The position numbers were made by a program, and so were the translations under genes. From Ehretia macrophylla (lineage: Eukaryota; Streptophyta; Magnoliopsida; Boraginales; Ehretiaceae), in assembly GCA_037974665.1 (NCBI GenBank), contig CM075781.1, positions 39,928,235 to 39,992,234 of the forward strand: a DNA stretch of 64,000 bases. Reading direction: 5' to 3'. Below are positions 57,290 to 64,000 of the stretch, piece after piece (positions within the stretch are counted from its first letter, which is position 1; each line of letters opens with the position of its first letter). Under the pieces are notes generated by a model. The model had not been told where the DNA came from, made no database searches, and saw only the letters and a program-made list of their open reading frames with translations.

Positions 57290-57680
57290 TATAGTATTAA
57301 AAATAAAAATAAATATAAATATAATCATAAACAATATATAATAAGCATAATAAGTAATAATCATAATAATAATTACTATTATTATTAATGTTAATTATTA
57401 TAATTATTACTATAATAATAGCTATTATTATATTATTGTTATTAATTTTTTGTTGTTGTGTATTTTTATTTTAATTGGTAGTATTATGATTTTATAATAA
57501 TGGTAATAATAATTATTTTTTATTTTTATTTTTATGATAATGATTATTATTATTATTATTATTATTATTTTATTTTGATTATTATTATTATTATTCTTGT
57601 TATTTTATTTTTATTTTTTTATTTTATTTTTATTTTTTTATTTTTATTTATTTTTATAATAATAATAATTAATCGTTATC
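57290..57680. repeat. (ATT)n/(AAT)n-rich low-complexity tract
   Basis: About 390 bases of imperfect AAT and ATT runs with TTTTTA pieces. The open frames here are translations of the repeat and not genes. Confidence 0.85.
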
Positions 57681-57847
57681 AGCTACCTCTTTCCCATGTT
57701 TCTTCCTGTGTTGTTCTTTTTTTTCCCTTTGCTGACTGGAATTTTCACTAACTAAAAAGTTGTTGGCAAAGGGCCTTGGCAAAACCCACTTTTCACTTCT
57801 CAGGTCAGGATAACGGATGTGGTGGATGAACAAGACTCGACGAAGAA

Positions 57848-57925
57848 CTCAATTCTGATACTATATTAAAAAATTGAGAGTTTTATTTTAAAATTAATTA
57901 ATATTAAGTGGAGTAATCTAAAATC
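57848..57925 (-). repeat. Fragment of a TRIM LTR plus primer site
   Basis: Read on the minus strand, it has ACTTTATAAGATTTTAGATT, then ACTCCACTTAATATTAATTA, then TAGTATCAGAATT. This follows the order of the TRIM LTR at 52621-52742 and the start of its primer site, so it is a decayed relative on the other strand. Confidence 0.55.
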
Positions 57926-58301
57926 TTATAAAGTAATTTTGAAATTTATAATGTAAAACAATCATATAGTCCAACATATGACAATTCAGTGGCACCTCCT
58001 CTGATGAAGATCATGGACATTGATTGACTGTCTCTATTGTGTTGTTGCTAGCAAATACCATTATTTTTGGTTTTGAATCTTCCAAATCATTCTTGCAGGA
58101 GATCCGAACCCATTTTTTCTGACCCTTCGATAAAAAAATTCATTCTCTTCATAAAAACTAGGAGGTAGAACCAATAAAAATTAAAACAATGATTTTTATT
58201 AGCTGTAGCAAAGAAAGAAACTTCATAGAAGTCAAAATATGAAGAAATAGATATGCCTAGCTACTTTTTTCTATGGATAAGAAAGGATCTAATTGATAGA
58301 G

Positions 58302-58570
58302 GAAACGCCGTAAAACTCATCTAAAAACTTAAACTGTTAGAGATGGGTTAATTGTATTATTTAGTATATTCAACACGCCCCCGTAAGTACATACGAAGTT
58401 AGTTTTTAAACTCTACACTTGAACAATTTTAATGTTTTAAATGAGTGACGGTGAGTTTTGAATCTAAGACCTTTTGATACCTGAACTTTGATACCATGTT
58501 AAATAACCACCTCATCTAAAAGTTTAAACTGTTAAAAAGATAATAATTGTATTATTTATTATATTCAATA
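58302..58570 (-). mobile_element. SMART-size LTR retrotransposon (about 270 bp)
   Basis: Two direct repeats of about 74 bp (58302-58375 and 58497-58570) share CTCATCTAAAA, TTAAACTGTTA and ATTGTATTATTTA in order. On the minus strand the right one is followed by ATGGTATCAAAGTTC, a primer-site match, and the left one is preceded by a GGGGG purine tract. Elements this small are known as SMARTs. The left LTR edge is decayed, so target duplications cannot be checked. Confidence 0.65.
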
Positions 58571-60407
58571 TAACCCTTTTCTCTCTCTTTTTTTTTCTTT
58601 TTTTTTCCTCAAGTGAACCTTTTCTCTTAACATGCTTCACATTTGACCCAAAAAAACAAAAAAAAGAAGTAACATGCTTTTTCAAAAATTGGACCCAGAA
58701 CAAAAAAAAGTTTGTGCACTAAAAGAAGATCCCAACCTGGAGTGCATATTGATGATTATTTTGCCTTGGTGTGCAACTGGCTAATTAAGACCTACATTTG
58801 TCAGCATTATTGTGGTTTTCTTTAATCTCAACCAGCTGCAGAACAGAATCATGTGCGAAGAAGTTTATAGGGTCTGATAAAATTCATACCTATTAAAAAT
58901 ACTGGAACAGAAAAAAAAAAATGTAAACCTAGGAATCCCTATAGTGCTTATTACATTAATTTTCACACTGACGCTTATAGTGCCTATTAAAATGTCAAAA
59001 GTTTCGTCACAATTTAAGCATTACGTACTTACATGCGTCCCAATTCTATCCCTTAGCTTGCCGAAATCTTGTTATCATACCAAACCTCAGTAAATGAGTC
59101 ACTACGAAATGACTTGAAGGTTTTGTTATAATAATTGTTTGATTATACTATCATATTTTAGCACTATTCCAATATTTAAGTTACACAGGTTAAAAAAATT
59201 GTTGCGATGGTCTGTTATGACGATTTTCATCACCCTCGTTTTAAACTAAAAATTTTTGTAATAGTTTTGTTTACGTTGCATCAAAAACATTACAATATCT
59301 ATGAAATGCAACACCTTTTTTAGCTGTTGCTTATAATATTCATTTTTTTTTTTTGCAACAGTTTGTAAAATAATGGCTTAATTGTATAAGCACACATTCA
59401 ACTTAACATATGTTGTCTAGAAAGGGAAGTCATATAGCTCTTAGAATGCCGAGGTTGGTTTGGATTGGGTGTGTGAAGCAACTGTCGACAATGAGCCAAG
59501 TGCACAATCGTAAGGTTGATCGTGGGATCTATGATGGTGTAAAGCGTGGGGCACGATTTTGAGTATGTAACCATCGAAGATTATATCGACAATTCTCGAT
59601 CGACTTTGTTCAGATATGGAGGACATGTGATAAAATAAAGGAACAAAGGGCGAGTAGGAGAACCATTTGATGGTTATTGAACCACTTTTTATGTAAAAGG
59701 AATCACTTTTACTAGAGAGTGGTCAGAACCACTTTTTATGTAAAAGGAATCACTTTTACTAGAGAGTGGTCAGGTTCAGACGGTCTCTAATAATTGGGCT
59801 CTGTTAATTGGATTTTCACATCAATTAAAAAAAAAAACAGAGATAAAAGAACACAAGCAATACTATAAACATGATGCTGAAGTCTAACCTTTTATCTTTA
59901 GGAGTGATTGTAACTTACAATTTCCTACTTTCCTTTACTCCTTTCGTTTACACATTTCATTTACCGCTTTAACAATTTTGTAACATGCATGGGTTGGTTA
60001 TGTACTCAACAATTAAGATACTCTTTTTTTCAAAAGGTTACTTTGTTACTTCTTGATCATTAAAACAATTGAAGTCCTCGCGGATTACGGAAATTAAACC
60101 CACTTTACACTAATGACAAAGATCAATAGGACCAACACTTTCAAATTCTTGAGATTGACATGAAATAATCTTTCGGAAACCATAGCGGGTGTCCTAAATT
60201 GGTTGTTGACACAAGAAATGAAACCCGTGTAGGCAAGGGTAGATTCAGAGATTCTTCTCAGTGTGGTTAAAATAATTTTTTTTAAACTATATGAGACATG
60301 TTTTATTTCAAATGGGATTAATTAATTTTTTTAACTAAATCTACATAGATATTTTGGGCCAGTGAAATCTGCAGCCCCCGCTGTCGCTCATATAGCTTCG
60401 CCGCAGC
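58571..60407. other. Intergenic DNA with a 47-bp tandem duplication
   Basis: A perfect 47-bp unit occurs twice in a row at 59679-59725 and 59726-59772. A decayed MITE may span about 60235-60405 (GGTAGATTCAG at one side, AGCTTCGCC at the other). No gene is seen. Confidence 0.4.
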
Positions 60408-60415
60408 CAGGGCCA

Positions 60416-60719
60416 GCCCAAGCTAAGGGCGGCTTGGGCCTGTGCCCAAGGCCCCCTTAGTCCATGGGCCCCAATTTAAAGAATTTTTATTTTTATTTTT
60501 AAGATAAAGGTCTATCCTAGACTAGTGTCCTTTAATTGAGGCCAAGAGGGCCTTAGAGTCCCAAGGCCTGCTCATTAAACGAGCAGGCCTTTATCAATAA
60601 ATTGGCTGGCACTCTAAGGCCCCATTGGCTGCAATTAAAAGATTTTTTTTTTTTTTTAATGAAGGCCAAACGGCCAGCAACCTTGATAAGGTAATTGGCT
60701 GGGACTTGAACAGTCCCAG
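60416..60719. repeat. Cluster of perfect subterminal hairpins in the hAT element
   Basis: Four stems occur in 300 bases: CCCAAGC/GCTTGGG at about 60417-60438; AGGCCTGCTC (60564-60573) with GAGCAGGCCT (60581-60590), 10 bp perfect; enclosing it, GGCCTTAGAGT (60549-60559) with ACTCTAAGGCC (60611-60621), 11 bp perfect; and CTGGGACT (60699-60706) with AGTCCCAG (60712-60719), 8 bp perfect. GGCC-containing units recur through the region. Confidence 0.75.
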
Positions 60720-60746
60720 TCGTTATACAACAGCATCCTCTTCTTT

Positions 60747-60830
<84 letters not shown>

Positions 60831-61369
60831 ATAAAGTAAAGCTCTAGTATATATATAATTTATTTCCTCATTTTTTTACACACTTCACTCTTATGCTCTA
60901 TTGCTCTTTGTATTTTCTTATACTCTAAAGTCTCCTATTGTTTATTGTGATATTAATTTTGCATATAATATAAGAAATAAGACAAAAGAAAGAAAGCATA
61001 GTACACATTCAACTCTTCTTTTTGTTTTTTTATGTGATAAATTTTGATATTGTTTACATACTTATATATATTTTAACTTGAAATAATTAATTTTTTTAAT
61101 AGGTTCTCTTTCAAGAGAGGAAAACTATAAAGAAAAGAAACATATTGATATTATTTTGAAGAGTATTGAAGCACTTGCTTTTACTTGCAAGGTTGTCTAG
61201 GTTATATCTTTCTTTCATACTCTCAATTCTCATTATTTTTTATTAATTGTTCTTATATGCAATAGTTTAGTTTTTCTTTTTTTTTTTTCATTGCAATTAT
61301 TGTGTTATTTTTACTATTGAATTTATTGTAATTTTTTTTAGTTTTGTTATACCAAAATTTGAAGCAAGT

Positions 61370-63776
61370 ATGTTTAGTAGGAAATATCCATCGGGTTATG
61401 AAACACTTAAGAAAAAAAGGAGAATAGAAAGTTTAATTAAATCTCAAAGAGGAGCTTTAGAAAAGTTTATTACCAGTAACAAAAGAGATGAAAATAACTC
61501 AAGTAAAGAAACTAATGAACTATCAAATTTAAATAATTTAGGAGTTCATGAAGTCATGGTAGAAAAAGACATAGAAAATTGTAATAATAAAATGTGTGAT
61601 AATGTGATGGTTGATGAAGAATGTCAAGAAAATAATGAAAAGAACATGGAAACTAGAAATCTTAAAAATAATTTAGATTGTATTTATGATTCGGGAAGAT
61701 GGGAAAATCTTAATAATAAATTAATAGACTTATTAGTAGAAAAGGGTCCAATAAGAGTGAGTGATATAAATTTTCCAAAAGATGAAACTTGTAGACACTT
61801 TTCTACTTCTCACTATATAAGAAAATTGTCCAATGGAGAAAAACATGATAAAAGATGGTTAGTGTATTCAAAAGATTTTGATAACGTATATTGTTTTTGT
61901 TGTAAATTGCTTGGTACAAAATCTAGTATGATGAGCCAATTGGGTAACGAAGGAACAAAAGATTGGAAACATCTAAGTGCTAGGCTGAAGAGTCATGAAA
62001 CAAGTAATGAACATATAGTTAACATGGGTGCTTGGTTTGATTTAGAATCGAGATTATTAAAGAACAAAACAATTGATAAAGATGTCAAGAAAGACTTAAT
62101 AAAGAGAAAGTTTAGCTAAAAATAATTTCACATTTCGTGGGAATAATGAGCAAATTTATCAAGAAAATAATGGAATTTTTTTAAGTTTTATTGAGATGAT
62201 TACTAAATTTGATTCAATAATGAAAGAACATGTTCGGCGTATTCAAAATGGTGAAATTCATAAACATTATTTAGGACATAATATTCAAAGTGAGTTAATA
62301 CAAGTATTGGCACATAAAGTAAAAAGTTTAATTTTTAAAAATATTAAAGAAGCAAAATACTATTCAATTATACTTGATTGCACTCCCGATTTGAGCTACC
62401 AAGAACAAATGTCTATGATTTTAAGGTGCGTAGATATTTCATCTAGTTCAATAAGAATAGAAAATTACTTTTAAAGATTTTTGAATGTGGAAGATACTTC
62501 CGGAAATGGACTTTTTGATGAGCTTATAGGAGAAATTAAGAACTTAGAACTTGATATTAATAATGTAAGAGGACAAGGTTATGATAATAGATCTAACATG
62601 GAAGGAAAACACCAAGGTGTTCAGAAAAGGTTATTAGATATAAATCCTAGAGCATTGTATACACCATGTGCATGTCGTAGTCTTAATTTAGTACTTTGTG
62701 ATGTTGCTACTTCATGTGTTAGAGCCATATCATTTTTCAGAGTTCTACAACGGATATATTCATTATTATCTTCTTCACCTAATCGGTGGAAAATTTTAAA
62801 AAATAACATATCTAATTTAACGGCTAAGTCGTTATCACAAACTCGTTGGGAAAGTCGTATTGAAAGTGTAAAGGCTATTAGATATCAAGATCCAAAAATT
62901 AGAGATGCTTTGTTTGAACTAGTAGAAACAAATGAAGATCCTAAAATAAAGAGTAAAGCTAACAGTCTAGCAACTTATGAACTAGAAGATTTTGAATTTT
63001 TATTAGGTATGACTATTTGGTATGATATCTTGTTTGTGGTAAAATCTGTTAGTAAGAACTTTCAAAGTGAAAATATGCACATTGATGTTGCTATAGATCT
63101 TCTTAAGGGTCTTGTTTCCCTTTTCTAAAATTATAGGGAAAATAGATTTGTATCTGCTATGATTTCAGCCAAAGAAATTGCAAATGAAATGGAAATAGAA
63201 CCTAAATTTCGTGAAAAACGCGTGATTCATAAAAAAATAATAATTTGACGAAGATGTTGGTGATAATAAACAAAATCTCTTGAATAATTATTTAGAATTG
63301 AGTATTTTCTTTACATGATTGATCAAATTATTTCTTCACTTAAAACTAGATTTGAGCAATTTGAAATATTTGAAAAAAAAAAATTGGATTCTTGTTCAAT
63401 TTCACTAGATTAAAGTCGATGGATGAAGATACTATTAAACAATGTTGCTTGAATCTTGAAGAATTTCTAAGCTATGATGGACATTCTGACATAGATGGAT
63501 TAGATTTACTTTCAGAATTAAAAGTGTTAAAAGAAATGTATCAAAAAGAAAATTGTAGTCCATTGGAAGTACTTAATTATATAAAAAAGGTCGATTCTTT
63601 TCCAAATGCTTATGTTTCTTATAGAATATTGTTAATAATTCCAGTTTCAGTACTGCATCTGCAGAAAGAAGTTTTTCAAAATTAAAATTAATAAAAACTT
63701 ATTTAAGATCATCTATGTCCCAAGAAAGATTAAATAGATTAGCTATGTTGTCTATTGAAAAAATATTTGTTAGATA
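61370..63776 (+). pseudogene. hAT transposase (TTF-type zinc finger, DUF4371, hAT dimerisation), broken
   Basis: The transposase would cut and paste the element. The first part (61370-62119) is an N-terminal Lys/Asn-rich region and a TTF-type zinc-finger segment: CRHFSTSHYIRKLSNGEKHD, RWLVYSKDFDNVYCFCCKLL. After a frameshift near 62110 the DUF4371 catalytic region follows: YLGHNIQSELIQVLA, KEAKYYSIILDCTPDLSYQE with a likely catalytic Asp, then a stop at 62472, then VRGQGYDNRSNMEGKHQGVQ with a second likely catalytic Asp, where Arg replaces the usual Gly after DN. A stop lies at 63126. More stops and frameshifts (about 63240 and 63650) precede the C-terminal dimerisation motif SAERSFSKLKLIKTYLRSSM (about 63658-63717). 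The copy is inactive but looks only moderately old. Confidence 0.9.
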
Positions 63777-64000
63777 AACTTGATTATGATGATTTAATAA
63801 ATAATTTTGCATCTCAAAAGGTAAGAAAAATAAATTTTATATATGTCTATCTTTTTGTTAACTTGTAATATTACGTTATTTTATAATTCTAATTTTGTTG
63901 TTTTTTTTTATTTGTAATGATTATTTTAGTAGAAAATTTAGAGTTTTTTTTTATTGATAAAAAACCTAATTATTAAGCCCCCCATTTAAATGATTGCCCA

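Larger units (their letters stand above)
60408..64000 (+). mobile_element. hAT transposon with DUF4371-type transposase, right end outside the window
   Basis: The left end starts CAGGGCCAGCCCAAG. The last bases of the window, AAATGATTGCCCA, are the matching start of the other terminal region (minus strand TGGGCAATCATTT), so the right terminus lies just beyond 64000. One transposase pseudogene lies between. A (TA)n tract occupies about 60749-60831. The last 8 bases before the left end are GCCGCAGC, the candidate target duplication. Confidence 0.75.

Noticed and set aside
57500-57751. Open frame of 83 codons rich in Tyr, Ile and Phe
   Set aside because: It is the translation of an (ATT)n tract.
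1-64000. A host defence system, biosynthetic cluster or organelle insertion
   Set aside because: Beyond the two lectin genes all recognisable coding sequence is from transposable elements; no plastid or mitochondrial gene order was noticed.

Overview
The window looks like an intergenic, repeat-rich stretch of a higher-plant nuclear genome, most likely a eudicot. The evidence is AT-rich DNA, plant-type Ty3/gypsy and Ty1/copia LTR retrotransposons, CACTA, hAT and MULE-like DNA transposons, TRIM-class mini-retrotransposons, long (TA)n and (ATT)n tracts, and two intron-containing genes for jacalin-related lectins, a plant family. I see no prokaryotic operon, CRISPR array, tRNA or rRNA gene. Nearly every long open frame belongs to a transposable element, and most are broken by stops and frameshifts.

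Left part (1-22225): the right end of a non-autonomous CACTA element (1-657), then a reverse-oriented Tat-lineage gypsy element (851-20193). A complete but dead Tekay/Del-like chromovirus with TGCAG target duplications (941-10754) sits inside the left LTR of the Tat element. The Tat element carries an additional antisense reading frame with at least one likely intron. An older LTR remnant and unassigned DNA follow.

Middle part (22226-37122): a second CACTA element of the same family split by a 4.17-kb solo LTR (22253-26419, CTAGC duplications); a strongly decayed copia element (about 28825-36032) that keeps gag but has lost most of pol; and a foldback MITE with arms of about 300 bp.

Right-middle part (37123-46500): a small hAT-type non-autonomous element split by a 7.7-kb LTR element without genes (LARD-like, TTTAA duplications), then an AT-rich foldback element.

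Genic island (47700-57060): two tandem, minus-strand, two-exon jacalin-related lectin genes (175 and 154 codons). Between them lie a MULE-like inverted-repeat element starting about 20 bp upstream of the first gene's TATA box, a 398-bp MITE with TTAATTAA duplications, and a complete 554-bp TRIM with ACACC duplications. The lectins are the only genes here that look host-encoded and intact.

Right end (57060-64000): simple repeats, a TRIM fragment, a SMART-size LTR element, unassigned DNA, and a hAT transposon with a DUF4371-type transposase pseudogene that runs off the window.

The most unusual signals are: a hairpin at the same place in three otherwise diverged LTR families whose stem sequence changes on both sides so that pairing is kept; the intron-bearing antisense frame of the Tat element; loss of the sugar-binding loop motif in both lectins; and a cluster of perfect hairpins in the subterminal region of the hAT element. 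All alignments were made by eye; no homology search or structure prediction was run.
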